Assembly (NCBI GenBank): GCA_022796795.1
Contig: JAAWJI010000017.1
Span: 1 to 64,000 of the forward strand
Direction: 5' to 3'
Origin: Lachnospiraceae bacterium
Lineage (GTDB): Bacteria; Bacillota; Clostridia; Lachnospirales; Lachnospiraceae
Length of the DNA: 64,000 nucleotides
This document shows, in pieces, positions 24,270 to 33,828 of this stretch; position 1 is the stretch's first letter, and every line of letters begins with the position of its first letter. Below the pieces are notes generated by a model, which had not been told where the DNA came from, made no database searches, and saw only the letters and a program-made list of their open reading frames with translations. The translations under genes were made by a program, and so were the position numbers.

Positions 24270-25778
24270 TTATTCAAACTGGGTTGCCAGCGCCATGATA
24301 TTCTCCTGGTTCGCCTCTTTGCCGTCGATAAAACCGGTCACCCGGCCGTCGCACATAACCATAATCCGGTCGGACATACCGATCAGCTCGCTCATCTCAG
24401 AAGAAATCATGATAATGCTCTTGCCCTGTCTTGCCATCTCGGCAATGATGCAGTAAATCTCATATTTGGCGCCTACGTCAATACCTCTGGTAGGCTCATC
24501 CATGATAAACACATCCGGATTGTTTGCCAGCCAGCGACTGATCAGCACCTTCTGCTGGTTACCGCCGGAGAGAGACTGAATCTGCGTCTTGGAGGACGGG
24601 GTCTTGATGGAAAGCTTGGCCACATTATCCTGCACCAGCTGTTCGATCTTGGCGTCATCCAGCATTACGCCCCCGATCAGATACTGATTCAGAGAAGCGA
24701 TGGAAACATTGTCAGCAATAGACAGCACCCCCAGGATTCCCGTAGCCCGGCGATCCTCTGTCAGCATGGCAATGCTGTTGTTGATGGCGTCTCTGGGCTG
24801 GTTAATCTTCAGCTCCTGCCCTTTGTAGGTAATCTTACCTGCGTTATGCGCCCGCAGTCCAAACAGACCCTCCATAAGCTCGGTACGCTGGGCGCCTACC
24901 AGTCCCGCCACACCCAGGATTTCGCCCTTTTTCAGCTCAAAGGAAACATGACGGAAGCTCTTGGGATTGATGGAGGTAAAGTCCTCCACCTGGAATACCA
25001 CCTCACCCGGCGTATTCTCCCGTCTGGGGTACAGCTCGGAAAGCTCTCGGCCCACCATCTTGGTGATAATGAAATCCGTAGTCAAATTTTTGGATTCCCA
25101 GGTACCTATGTACTGTCCATCCCGCATGATGGTCACTTCATCACTGATCCGCAGAATCTCATCCATCTTGTGGCTGATGTAGACAATGGAAACACCTTTT
25201 GCTCTCAGCTCATTGATAATGGTAAAGAGGGCCTCCACCTCTGCGGCAGTCAGAGAGGAAGTGGGCTCATCCAGAATCAGCACCTTACAGTCTGCGGACA
25301 CAGCCTTGGCAATCTCCACAAGCTGCATCTGTGACACAGAAAGACTTCCCAGACGTGCTCTGGGATCAAAATTCAGGTGAACCTCCTCTAAAACTCTGGC
25401 GGCGTCCTCATACATCTTATCGTGATCAATCACAGTAATCGGCCCCGCCTTTTTGGTAGGGTACCGGCCCACATAGATATTCTCGCCAATACTGCGCTCC
25501 GGAATCGGCTGAAGCTCCTGGTGCACCATGGCGATTCCCCGGTTCAGGGCATCCAAAGGTCCCTTGATCTGAACCTTCTCCCCCTCATAGATCACTTCTC
25601 CCTCATCCATGTGGTAGATACCAAACATGCATTTCATGAGGGTGGATTTTCCAGCGCCGTTCTCGCCCATGAGAGCGTGGACCGTACCCGGACGCAGATT
25701 CAGCTGCGCGCCGTCCAGTGCCCTGACGCCCGGAAACGTTTTTACCACATTGTGCATTTCCAAACGATACTCTGACAA
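24270..25778 (-). CDS. mglA: Sugar ABC transporter ATP-binding protein with two ATPase domains
   Basis: The 502 residues hold two ABC domains. The first has Walker A GENGAGKST, the LSVSQMQLVEIAKA signature and Walker B VLILDEPTSS. The second has the degenerate Walker A GLVGAQRTE usual in this family, LSGGNQQKVLISRW and FIMDEPTRGID. It energises sugar uptake through MglC. I prefer a TTG start at 25778 because GGGGG lies 8 nt upstream and the product then begins SEYRLEMHN, as in family members; two ATGs at 25799 and 25796 are alternatives. It is separated from mglB by a strong hairpin. Confidence 0.9.
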   Translation of the reverse strand: MSEYRLEMHNVVKTFPGVRALDGAQLNLRPGTVHALMGENGAGKSTLMKCMFGIYHMDEGEVIYEGEKVQIKGPLDALNRGIAMVHQELQPIPERSIGENIYVGRYPTKKAGPITVIDHDKMYEDAARVLEEVHLNFDPRARLGSLSVSQMQLVEIAKAVSADCKVLILDEPTSSLTAAEVEALFTIINELRAKGVSIVYISHKMDEILRISDEVTIMRDGQYIGTWESKNLTTDFIITKMVGRELSELYPRRENTPGEVVFQVEDFTSINPKSFRHVSFELKKGEILGVAGLVGAQRTELMEGLFGLRAHNAGKITYKGQELKINQPRDAINNSIAMLTEDRRATGILGVLSIADNVSIASLNQYLIGGVMLDDAKIEQLVQDNVAKLSIKTPSSKTQIQSLSGGNQQKVLISRWLANNPDVFIMDEPTRGIDVGAKYEIYCIIAEMARQGKSIIMISSEMSELIGMSDRIMVMCDGRVTGFIDGKEANQENIMALATQFE

Positions 25779-25877
25779 TTTGCTGTCCCCCTTCATCATT
25801 TTTTATAATCCTGCCAACAGGTACCTGATCCTGAAGACAGGCGTTTTTGATCTCCATGAATTTCTCCATGAGATCAA

Positions 25878-25909
25878 GGAAGTGCATGCGCCAAGGCACA
25901 CGCACTTCC
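25878..25909 (-). promoter_or_regulatory. Intercistronic hairpin between mglB and mglA
   Basis: A stem of about 14-15 pairs with two wobbles (GGAAGTGCGTGTGCC against GGCGCATGCACTTCC) lies 20 nt after mglB. On the minus strand no T run follows, so it probably protects the mglB 3' end. That would let the binding protein be made in excess over MglA/MglC. A second weaker hairpin with GATCTC/GAGATC follows. Confidence 0.6.
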
Positions 25910-25928
25910 CTTTTTTACTCTTTATGAA

Positions 25929-27029
25929 TTACTTGAAATCAGCTACATTGTCCGGAGTAACCTTTACATAGTCAACATAGATGGACTGCTCGCCAGCCGC
26001 ATAGGTCTTGCCGCCCAGCAGATCCTCCATAGCCTGTACAGCGCCCTCTGCCTGACCCTTTGCGTCATTCAGAACTGTACCGGTCATGTTTCCGTTCTCT
26101 ACCTCGTTGAGAGCAGCGTCCAGAGCGTCAACGCCTACCAGGTAGATATCCTCGTTCACGGTGCGGCCTGCTGCCTGGATTGCCTGCAGAGCTCCGATAG
26201 CCATATCGTCGTTGTTGCAGAATACAACCTCGATCTCATCACCGAATTTTGCAAGGTCAGTCTGAGCGATCTCCTGGCCCTTGTTGCGGTCCCAGTCACC
26301 ACGCTGCAGGTCAAGCTCCTCTACTTCCATACCAGCGTCTGTCAGAGCCTTTACAGAGAACTCGGTACGATACTGAGCGTCTACGTTCTCCGGGTCTCCC
26401 TGGATCATAATGTAGGAAACCTTGCCGTCTCCGTTGATATCACCCTTGTTGGGGGTATCCAGGATCAGCTCGCCCTGCATGGTTCCGGACTGACGTGCGT
26501 CACATCCTACATAAACCAGCTTGTCATATGCGCTCATCTGATCTGCAGTGGGCTCACGGTTAATGAGTACGGTGGGGATTCCTGCATCCTTTACCGTAGC
26601 GATGATCTGATCTGCCGCGGAAGTCATAACCGGGTTGATGATCAGAGCGTCAACCTTCTGAGCGATGAAGTTGTTGATCTGGTTGTTCTGCTCTGCCTGG
26701 TCATTCTTGCCGTCCATAAAGGTAACGGTGTAGCCTTTGCCTTCCAGGATCTCCTGAAGCGCGTTCCGGTAGGTGGTCATGAATGCATCGTCAAATTTGT
26801 AGATGCAGACACCAATGTTTCCGCCTGCAGGCGCCTCAGCAGCTGCTGCATCAGCATCCTCTTTTGCTGCCTCTTCCGGCTCAGCCGCAGGAGTCTCCTC
26901 CGGAGTCTCTGCCGGAGCTTCTGCTGCAGGTGCCTCTGTGGTAGCCGGCTCTTCCTTGCTGCCGCATGCTGCCATGGAAAATACCATCACAGATGCCAGT
27001 GCCAATGCCATAAGTTTCTTTGATCTCAT
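25929..27029 (-). CDS. mglB: Galactose/glucose-type binding lipoprotein
   Basis: The 366 residues start MRSKKLMALALASVMVFSMAACGS with lipobox, then an Ala/Glu/Pro-rich linker (about residues 24-75). The Peripla_BP_4 fold begins at NIGVCIYKFDDAFMTTYRNA. GDINGDGKVSYIMIQGDPEN resembles the calcium-binding loop of the galactose-binding protein (D-x-N-x-D), and VVFCNNDDMAIGALQA is the typical sugar-binding segment. It delivers sugar to MglA/MglC. A good sigma-A promoter lies about 100 nt upstream. Confidence 0.92.
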   Translation of the reverse strand: MRSKKLMALALASVMVFSMAACGSKEEPATTEAPAAEAPAETPEETPAAEPEEAAKEDADAAAAEAPAGGNIGVCIYKFDDAFMTTYRNALQEILEGKGYTVTFMDGKNDQAEQNNQINNFIAQKVDALIINPVMTSAADQIIATVKDAGIPTVLINREPTADQMSAYDKLVYVGCDARQSGTMQGELILDTPNKGDINGDGKVSYIMIQGDPENVDAQYRTEFSVKALTDAGMEVEELDLQRGDWDRNKGQEIAQTDLAKFGDEIEVVFCNNDDMAIGALQAIQAAGRTVNEDIYLVGVDALDAALNEVENGNMTGTVLNDAKGQAEGAVQAMEDLLGGKTYAAGEQSIYVDYVKVTPDNVADFK

Positions 27030-27131
27030 AATCTGAAATCCTCCCATTCTTTTGCTCAGCTTTTGAGCATTTTTTAAAATATAGCAGTAGAACCATACGT
27101 TTTTTTGTATGTTCTGACTACTTACGAGCCT

Positions 27132-27160
27132 ATTATAGAGGATTTTCTCACTATTTTCAA
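27132..27160 (-). promoter_or_regulatory. Sigma-A promoter of mglBAC
   Basis: On the minus strand TTGAAA (27155-27160) and TATAAT (27132-27137) have a 17-nt spacer. An AT-rich tract lies upstream. The leader between promoter and gene can form CATAC/GTATG and GCTCA/TGAGC hairpins. Confidence 0.8.
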
Positions 27161-27264
27161 TAAGATTTTTTTCGATTTTCTATAAATTTTTTTGTTTTTC
27201 CCATTTTCATCCAGTTATTTCTACTCTGCCAATGAACCCAGGATGAACAAACTGCCATGGTTAG

Positions 27265-28263
27265 CTATTGAATTAAAATTTCCTGGGGCGTCCAATAATA
27301 AACTCCGTCTGTCAAAGGATATTCCTCCGGGCACTCCTCTCCCAGGGCGCAGCTGGCGGCCAGATCCACAATGGCGCTGCCGTAGATCTCCTTGTTGGCA
27401 GACACGGTTCCCAGAAGCTTCCCGCTTTCCAGCGCCTCGATTCCCGGCGTGGTGCCGTCGATGCCCACCACGTTTACCCCGGTGACCTTGGCTCGCTCCA
27501 GGGCGTCGATGGCGCCCAGAGCCATGTCATCGTTATTGCTGACCACCAGCTCAATGGTGTCCGGGTATGCGTCCAGCCACTGCTCCATAAGGGCTGAGGC
27601 CTGGCTCCTCTCCCAGTTGGCGATGCCTCCTGTGATTTTTTCAATGGGCACTCCGCCGTCCTTCAGCGTCTGAATGGACCACTCCGTGCGGATCAGGGAG
27701 TCCTGGTGGCTGCTCTCCCCCTCCAGCAGCACATAACTCACCACTCCGTCTTCGTTTCTGTCCACCGCCCAGGGCTGTTCCCCATAGAGATCCACCACCA
27801 TCTGTCCCTGGAGAATGGCCGTTTCCCTGGCGTCCACCCCAATATAGTAAAGCTTGTCCCAGCGGTTCATATCCTCCTCCACAGGCTGCCGGTTGAAAAA
27901 CACCACCGGCACCCCAGCGGTCATAGCCCGGTCAATAATCACGGACACATCCATGCGGTCCACCGGGTTGATACACAGCACATCACAGCCCAGGGAGATA
28001 AATCGCTCCACCTGATTATTTTGGGTATTTTGGCTTCCCTTCGCGTCCTGAATGTCCAGGGTCACCTTGATGCCGCTCTCCCGTTCATATTCTTTTGCCT
28101 TTTCCTCTATCACGCTGCGGATATTGTTGATAAATGTATCGTCGCCTCTATACAGGCTGATTCCAATGCGGATGGACGTTTTCTCCTCCTCCTTCTGGGC
28201 CCTCTGACATCCTGTCAAGAACAGGCACACAAGAAGCAGCCATGCTATTTTTCTTCCTGACAT
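27265..28263 (-). CDS. Galactose-binding-protein-like lipoprotein of the sensing operon
   Basis: The 332 residues begin MSGRKIAWLLLVCLFLTGC with lipobox Cys19. The Peripla_BP_4 fold follows, with GISLYRGDDTFINNIRS, NPVDRMDVSVIIDRAM, VVFFNRQPVEEDMNRWDKLYYIGVD and LVVSNNDDMALGAIDALE. It closely parallels MglB, including the D-x-N-x-D-like loop at VDRNEDGVVSYVLLEGE. It lies downstream of the histidine kinase and a second binding-protein-like gene. It may present sugar to the kinase or be an additional uptake receptor for MglA/MglC. Confidence 0.85.
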   Translation of the reverse strand: MSGRKIAWLLLVCLFLTGCQRAQKEEEKTSIRIGISLYRGDDTFINNIRSVIEEKAKEYERESGIKVTLDIQDAKGSQNTQNNQVERFISLGCDVLCINPVDRMDVSVIIDRAMTAGVPVVFFNRQPVEEDMNRWDKLYYIGVDARETAILQGQMVVDLYGEQPWAVDRNEDGVVSYVLLEGESSHQDSLIRTEWSIQTLKDGGVPIEKITGGIANWERSQASALMEQWLDAYPDTIELVVSNNDDMALGAIDALERAKVTGVNVVGIDGTTPGIEALESGKLLGTVSANKEIYGSAIVDLAASCALGEECPEEYPLTDGVYYWTPQEILIQ

Positions 28264-28282
28264 CCCCTATATCCTCCTGCCG

Positions 28283-29251
28283 TCACTCCATGGGAAACAG
28301 CATTTTCTCAAATTTTGGTTCCCGTAAATTTTCCTTTTCGATATAATAGGAATCCATCTCCAACAGCTCCTGGTCCTTTGTCCCCTCCAGAGCCTGGATG
28401 GCCATGCGCACGCTGAGATATCCCCTGCTGAATTCGTCGGTGACGCAGATGCCGGTAATCCGCCCCTGATCCAAATCATTGAGAATCTCCATGGTATTTC
28501 CCCGTCCATAAAGTCCCCAGACCCGTCCAGACAGAACCGAATCCTCCCTGAGAGCTCCCGCTGCCTCCTCCAGCACCTGGGGACTCCCAGCCAGAATCAC
28601 CGCAGGCTCCTCCGTCATCTCCCCCAGCATTTCCTTATATCCGTCCTTTCCGCTGGGCCCTGCCAAAAGGCAGTCGTGCCCATGATCCGAAAGCACTGCC
28701 CTTGCTCCCTGGAGAAAATCCTCGCTCATGGCGCTTTTGTCTGCCGGATCCTTCAGGATCACCACCGGGCAATGTTCTGGGATGCGCTCTTGCATCTCCC
28801 ATGCCAGCTGTCTGCCCATGTGCTCATAATCAATGACTACCCCAGACCCGGCCTTTTCTTCCCGGGATTCTGTGCCCAGAAGCACCACAGGAATGGTCAC
28901 CTGCTTTTTGGACATTGCTTGAGAAATGCTTTCCTCATCCACAGGCGCCACAATAAGAGCCTCAGCCCCGTCCTGCTGCTCCCGGAGCAAAAGCTCCATC
29001 TGCTGCCCTCCATCCAGCCTCTCATAGAGGGTGATAAACCGCACGTCCGCGTTAAACTCCACGGCTGCCCGATCCATTCCCTTGCGGAAATTGCCGTAAT
29101 TATCGTCTCTTACATCCTCAATAATCACAGCCACCTCATAGACGCCTTTCTCCGGTTCCCGGATGATCAGATCTGTGGAACACATAAGGAACAACACCAC
29201 AAGAACCAGGATATAGAAAAGGATCAATATTCTGCTCTTCTTCCCAATCAT
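28283..29251 (-). CDS. Membrane-anchored periplasmic-binding-protein-like sensor component
   Basis: The 322 residues have one N-terminal membrane segment (RILILFYILVLVVLFLMC) and no clear lipobox with signal cleavage. An RbsB-type domain follows (VYEVAVIIEDVRDDNYGNFRKGMDRAA, ALIVAPVDEESISQAM, IPVVLLGTE). The stop of the histidine kinase overlaps its start by 4 nt, so the two are made together. In Firmicutes such anchored binding proteins bring sugar-induced signals to a YesM-like kinase. The ligand is presumably that of the mgl system. Confidence 0.8.
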   Translation of the reverse strand: MIGKKSRILILFYILVLVVLFLMCSTDLIIREPEKGVYEVAVIIEDVRDDNYGNFRKGMDRAAVEFNADVRFITLYERLDGGQQMELLLREQQDGAEALIVAPVDEESISQAMSKKQVTIPVVLLGTESREEKAGSGVVIDYEHMGRQLAWEMQERIPEHCPVVILKDPADKSAMSEDFLQGARAVLSDHGHDCLLAGPSGKDGYKEMLGEMTEEPAVILAGSPQVLEEAAGALREDSVLSGRVWGLYGRGNTMEILNDLDQGRITGICVTDEFSRGYLSVRMAIQALEGTKDQELLEMDSYYIEKENLREPKFEKMLFPME

Positions 29252-31038
29252 CTTTTTTCCCTCTCCATGGCTTCCGTATAGATTTCCGCCGGCAGACGAA
29301 GGAGAATCCGTGTCCCCTCGTCGGGTTCTGATTCTATGGAAAGGCCGTAAGCTTCCCCAAAATACAGACGAATCCTCTCGTTTACATTTTTCACGCCGAT
29401 CCCTGAGCCCCGGCGGGAGGACACATGGTTCTTCTCGCTGAGCAGGCTTTCCGCCTGTTCCCGGGTCATGCCAAGGCCGTTATCCCGAACCTCAAACCAC
29501 AAATCCTCTCCGTCCCGCCGCACCTGCACATGGATCTCCCCGTCCCCGTCCATAAATTCCATGCCGTGATATATGGCATTTTCCACCAGAGGCTGCAGCA
29601 TAAGCTTAAGGCTTCCCAGCTCCATCACCTCATCTTCTGCCTGAATCTCGTACACAAATTTATTTTTAAACCGCATCTGCTGAATCATAAGATAATTGCG
29701 CACATGCTCCAGCTCATCCTTCACGGGAATAATGCTCTTTCCCCTGCTGAGGCTGATGCGGAAAAACCGCGCCAGTGCCGTCACCACCTTCACGGCCTCC
29801 TGCTTCTGTTCATTCTCAATCATCCACACAATAATATCCAGGGTATTATAGAGGAAATGAGGATTAATCTGAGACTGCAGGGTGTCAAATTCACTCTTTC
29901 GCTTGGATTCATGTTCCACCACAATGTCCTGCATCAGGGCCTGGATCCGCTTTGCCATATCTCCGATGGACCGGCCCAGATGTTGAATCTCATAGGCTCC
30001 TTTGGCATACACCTCTGTGTCCAGCTCTCCTGCTTCAATGGCGTTCACCGATTTTTCCAGCTCCTGAATGGGATTGGTAATACGGGAGGAAATAAACGCG
30101 TTAATCAGCATGAGCACCAGCAGAAAAGAAGCCGCCACAAACACCACAAAAAGGCGCATTTTCAGAGTACTCAAGGGCAGCCCCTTCTCCGGGGTCACGC
30201 TTAGAAGCTTCCAGCCCGTATATCCCACAGACTTGACGCTGATATTGCGGCTTTCTCCCCGGTATTCCTCCCTGTAATTTCCGTCCTTGTAACCTTCGGC
30301 AGCCTTAAGATTTTCCTCCAGCTGTCCGGTCTCAATAAGCTGCATCTTGGGGTGGTAAATCAATTCTCCTTCGCTGCCCACCATATACAGGTATCCCTGG
30401 TTGCCCAGAGTAATATCCTCCAGAATCCGCTGCAGACTGCTGTAGCGGATATCAATGAGGAGGATTCCCTGGTCTGTGGAAGTCCCGTGGGTGATCTCCA
30501 CGGCCCGGGTCAGGGTAATCACCCACCGGTACTGCTGCTCGCTGTTATCAAAAATATACTGCACATGGGGCGTGGTAAAATGCAGGTTGTCCGTCCGTTC
30601 CAGGGTATCTCCAAACCACTCCTCCCCAGTCACGTCAAGTCCTGTCTTCAGCCTGGCCGCAGGCACAGCCTCCAAAAGCTCTCCCTCCTTGGAGAGAAGG
30701 GCAATATTTGCAATGCTGTCTTTGTTGTTATCATAGAGGAGCGTAATCTGTCCGTTTATAGACTCCGCCGACAGATTCGCATTTTTAATCACGTCATAGT
30801 AGAGGCTGTCCGACAGCTTCATGATCGTCCGCAAATAGGAGTCCACAGAACGGTTCACCTGGCCAAGCACGGCACGGCTCTCCTCCTGCACCACCGCCGA
30901 CAGCTGCCGGGACATCTGCAAATACAGGGCCTGGCCGCTAAGCAGCATGGCTACTAAAGCGCTGACTGTGAAATAAATAAAAATGGTGTAACGGATCCGA
31001 AGCTTTTTCCAGAATTCCCTCCATCTGCGCCTACCCAT
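29248..31038 (-). CDS. YesM-type sensor histidine kinase
   Basis: The 596 residues run: membrane helix near 18-38, extracellular dCache-like region (about 40-295), second membrane helix near 295-315, HAMP linker (SRITNPIQELEKSVNAIEAGELD), His-kinase domain with SQINPHFLYNTLD carrying the phosphorylated His, and an HATPase domain with MLQPLVENAIYHGME and DNGLGM. It phosphorylates the response regulator encoded just upstream, overlapping by 8 nt. Downstream binding-protein genes suggest sugar is sensed indirectly. The likely output is control of mglBAC. Confidence 0.9.
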   Translation of the reverse strand: MGRRRWREFWKKLRIRYTIFIYFTVSALVAMLLSGQALYLQMSRQLSAVVQEESRAVLGQVNRSVDSYLRTIMKLSDSLYYDVIKNANLSAESINGQITLLYDNNKDSIANIALLSKEGELLEAVPAARLKTGLDVTGEEWFGDTLERTDNLHFTTPHVQYIFDNSEQQYRWVITLTRAVEITHGTSTDQGILLIDIRYSSLQRILEDITLGNQGYLYMVGSEGELIYHPKMQLIETGQLEENLKAAEGYKDGNYREEYRGESRNISVKSVGYTGWKLLSVTPEKGLPLSTLKMRLFVVFVAASFLLVLMLINAFISSRITNPIQELEKSVNAIEAGELDTEVYAKGAYEIQHLGRSIGDMAKRIQALMQDIVVEHESKRKSEFDTLQSQINPHFLYNTLDIIVWMIENEQKQEAVKVVTALARFFRISLSRGKSIIPVKDELEHVRNYLMIQQMRFKNKFVYEIQAEDEVMELGSLKLMLQPLVENAIYHGMEFMDGDGEIHVQVRRDGEDLWFEVRDNGLGMTREQAESLLSEKNHVSSRRGSGIGVKNVNERIRLYFGEAYGLSIESEPDEGTRILLRLPAEIYTEAMEREKR

Positions 31039-32650
31039 TTCCCTTAGCCCCTCTGTATTTGGTAGGCGATACGCCGTACCGCTTCTTAAACACGTAGCTG
31101 AAATAATTCTGCTCCTGATACCCTACCTTCTGGGCGATCTCATAGGTCTTATCGTCCGTTTCCTGCAATAGCTCCTCCGCCTTCTGCAGGCGCACCTCTG
31201 TAAGGTAATTCACATAGGTCTGGCCTGTCTCCTTCTTGAATACGGTGGAGAAATAGGCCGGGCTCATATGCAGCTGCCGGCAAAGCGTATCCACAGACAG
31301 TTCCGGATCCGCATAATTCTTCTGAATAAAGTCCTTTGCCTCCAGAATCACCTTGCGGGTGGTGTTGTCCCGTTCCCGGTTCAGGGCCTCATTCATGCGG
31401 CAGGCAACGGGAATCAGCTCCTCGGCAAAGCTTTCCTTCTGGCAGATCCCCCGCATTCGCTCCTCATAGCGCTCCTGGGAGCCAAACATCTCCCCCATAT
31501 CCAGGTCATACTGCTGCATCAGCCGGATCAGGCAGTTGACAATGGTCAGCATATACACCTGATGCTGGCTGGCATGAGCCTTCGCATCATCCATGCGCCC
31601 AGCCAGCTCCCGGAGCACGTTTCCGATGAGCTCCTCAGGCCCAAACTTAATGGCAGCAGTAAGCTGGGCCTCTCCTTTGGCATCCAGCTGCAGCTTTCCC
31701 CTGCTTACAGGCTCCACATCATTGATATAAATGGCCCTGCCGACTCCCACAATAGCCCGGTATCCCAATGCATCCACTGCAGACTGGTAGGAACGGCCGA
31801 TCTCCCCCAGGGTGTGACATCTGTGACCCACGCCCACGGTAATCGCCACCTCCAGCAGCCTCATACTCTCCTTACAGATATCCCCAAAAAGATTGATAAG
31901 TCCTGTCTCCTTGTTTTCCTTGTCCACAGCCCCGATCACTGTAATACCCTCCGGGGAATTAAAGACCGCAAAGCGGCAGTAATCCCTCAAATGATCTTCC
32001 ACCAGACTGCGCACAGAAATGGGAATCAGCTCCTGGTGCTGGGAAAGCACCCCTTTCTCCGTCTGCTCCACATGCTCCACATGAATCACTGCCACCAGCC
32101 ACCGGCAGGCATCCAGAATGTCAATGCCATACTCCTTAAGCTTAGGCGCCATTCCGGGCACATCTGCGGTGCGGCTCACCAGATCATTGAGAAACAGCTC
32201 CCGCAAAATAGGCAGACTGTTTTGATAGCTTTCCTGTAAAGTGCTGATATTGCGGCGCTGCTCAATCTCCTCGTCCAGGCTGATCCGAACCCGTTTCAGT
32301 ATCTCCGCCAGCTCCTGCCCGTTCACCGGCTTCAAAATATACTCGGTCACGTGAAGCTTAATGGCCTGCTTGGCATACTCAAAATCATCATAGCCGGAAA
32401 AAATCAGAATCTTCATAAAGGGATACTGCTCCCGGATCCGGGAAATCAGGGTCAGGCCGTCCATATAGGGCATGCGGATATCCGTCATAATCACATCCGG
32501 CTCCAACTGCTCCAGCTTTTCCAGAGCGTCCTCCCCGTTCTCCGCATCCCCCACCACGGTAAAGCCAAGCTCTTCCCAATCCATTTTGCGGATCATGGCC
32601 TTGCGCACCTCTTCCTCGTCATCCACCAGCATAATACGGTATAAGCTCAT
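31031..32650 (-). CDS. YesN-type response regulator with AraC-type DNA-binding domain
   Basis: The 539 residues have a receiver domain (MLVDDEEEVRKAM, phospho-acceptor Asp in VIMTDIRMPYMDG, Lys in YILKPVNGQE). A long middle region carries signal transfer. The C-terminal AraC double helix-turn-helix (LSVDTLCRQLHMSPAYFSTVFKKETG, YEIAQKVGYQEQNYFSYVFKKRYG) ends it. The start at 32650 has GGGAGGG ahead of it; a longer frame is less likely. It is the first gene of the sensing operon and likely activates mglBAC. Confidence 0.92.
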   Translation of the reverse strand: MSLYRIMLVDDEEEVRKAMIRKMDWEELGFTVVGDAENGEDALEKLEQLEPDVIMTDIRMPYMDGLTLISRIREQYPFMKILIFSGYDDFEYAKQAIKLHVTEYILKPVNGQELAEILKRVRISLDEEIEQRRNISTLQESYQNSLPILRELFLNDLVSRTADVPGMAPKLKEYGIDILDACRWLVAVIHVEHVEQTEKGVLSQHQELIPISVRSLVEDHLRDYCRFAVFNSPEGITVIGAVDKENKETGLINLFGDICKESMRLLEVAITVGVGHRCHTLGEIGRSYQSAVDALGYRAIVGVGRAIYINDVEPVSRGKLQLDAKGEAQLTAAIKFGPEELIGNVLRELAGRMDDAKAHASQHQVYMLTIVNCLIRLMQQYDLDMGEMFGSQERYEERMRGICQKESFAEELIPVACRMNEALNRERDNTTRKVILEAKDFIQKNYADPELSVDTLCRQLHMSPAYFSTVFKKETGQTYVNYLTEVRLQKAEELLQETDDKTYEIAQKVGYQEQNYFSYVFKKRYGVSPTKYRGAKGNG

Positions 32651-32705
32651 TGAGTCCCTCCCATCCAAATATACTTCCCTCAAAAGATAACTCTATTATT
32701 ATTCT

Positions 32706-32734
32706 AGTATAACGAATTTTCCCGGAGATTACAA
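32706..32734 (-). promoter_or_regulatory. Sigma-A promoter of the response regulator operon
   Basis: On the minus strand TTGTAA (32729-32734) and TATACT (32706-32711) have a 17-nt spacer, about 55 nt before the start codon. The rest of the gap to 32900 holds a GCACTT-GGAT-AAGTGC hairpin at 32816-32831 and nothing else I can name. Confidence 0.65.
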
Positions 32735-32900
32735 CGCTATTAGTCTTTTGCTCACGACAAACCCATGAATGAATAAATTATGAATATTGCATCCTTTTCC
32801 AATAACGCAAACTTCGCACTTGGATAAGTGCCTATGCACCTTGAAAATTCAATACTATTTCTATAAAAAATAGCATGAAACCGTCTGGTTTTGGTGGATG

Positions 32901-32948
32901 AATAATAAAAAGCACTTGGATTTTTTGATCTCCAAATGCTTTTATTAT
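32901..32948 (-). terminator. Terminator of the DUF1266 lipoprotein gene
   Basis: On the minus strand AATAAAAGCATTTGGA pairs with TCCAAGTGCTTTTTATT around a 10-nt loop (plus-strand arms about 32904-32920 and 32931-32947), with a T-rich 3' side. Confidence 0.7.
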
Positions 32949-32982
32949 CGATGTACTTGTTTTCTGCACTGTTAGAGAAAAC

Positions 32983-33828
32983 TTACCAGGTCTTTTCCAA
33001 AGACGTCTTAAAGTCCACTGCATAGGGATTGTCGTCCCGGCTTTTCAGCTCCTCATAAACAGCGCGGCGCTCTGCACTGCTGGCCTCCTGCCAGTACTCA
33101 TAGCCGTACATGTAACTGTCAATAAGCTGATCCCAGGACTCAAACTGAGGCTGAATCGCCTCTGCCATCTGCAAAGACCAGTCCAGGGCCTCTTCCAGCG
33201 TATAATATTCGGCAATGTAATAATATCCCATCAGATTCAGCGCGCGGCAGTAATCCCAGCCGGCAATGGCATTGGCGCCGTACTGCTCATAAGCGCCGTA
33301 ACCGTCCGCATAAATCTGCGCCTCCTCCTCTGTCACGTCATAATACTCCAAAAGATATGCCACCCGGTCCTCCGGAGCTACCTCTCCCATGCCGTCCTCT
33401 TCCAGCATACCCATGGTCTCAGCAAAATCAACCCGATGCCCTTCTGTCACAATCCATTCCAGGGTCTCGTCCGCAGTCTGGCGGTCAGTGACGCCCCACC
33501 ACTCATCCAGAAGCTGCTGTACTACCATTCTGTTCATCTCACTGGGCTCCATGCCCCCAAACCGGTTGTAATCCCAGTGGTTCAGCTCTGTGAGAACCGC
33601 ATAGGATGCGTTGAACCAGCGGATCGTATCGCTGAGCTCCTCTGCCGGCTCTTCCTCCTGGGTCTCTGCTGGCTGCTCTTCCGGCTGTGTCTCGTCCGCC
33701 TCCTGAACCTTGGTCTCGCCCTCATCTGCCTTTTTAGATCCGCATCCTTGCAGCATCATGGCAGCCAGCGCCCAGACCATCAGCAGAGAAAGCAGCCTTT
33801 TTGTCATTCTTCCTTTTTCTGTCTTCAT
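32983..33828 (-). CDS. DUF1266-containing lipoprotein
   Basis: The 281 residues have a signal sequence with lipobox (LQGCGSKK, Cys29), then an acidic Glu/Gln/Pro/Thr-rich linker to about residue 65. A helical domain containing AGWDYCRALNLMGYYYIAEY and SWDQLIDSYMYGYEYW matches the DUF1266 pattern of Trp and Gly-Tyr positions. Its function is unknown; exported DUF1266 proteins are uncommon compared with cytoplasmic ones. It is a single gene with its own terminator. Confidence 0.7.
   Translation of the reverse strand: MKTEKGRMTKRLLSLLMVWALAAMMLQGCGSKKADEGETKVQEADETQPEEQPAETQEEEPAEELSDTIRWFNASYAVLTELNHWDYNRFGGMEPSEMNRMVVQQLLDEWWGVTDRQTADETLEWIVTEGHRVDFAETMGMLEEDGMGEVAPEDRVAYLLEYYDVTEEEAQIYADGYGAYEQYGANAIAGWDYCRALNLMGYYYIAEYYTLEEALDWSLQMAEAIQPQFESWDQLIDSYMYGYEYWQEASSAERRAVYEELKSRDDNPYAVDFKTSLEKTW

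Noticed and set aside
25878..25909. Plus-strand terminator
   Set aside because: A T run follows on the plus strand, but no plus-strand gene ends there; the hairpin makes more sense as a minus-strand intercistronic structure.
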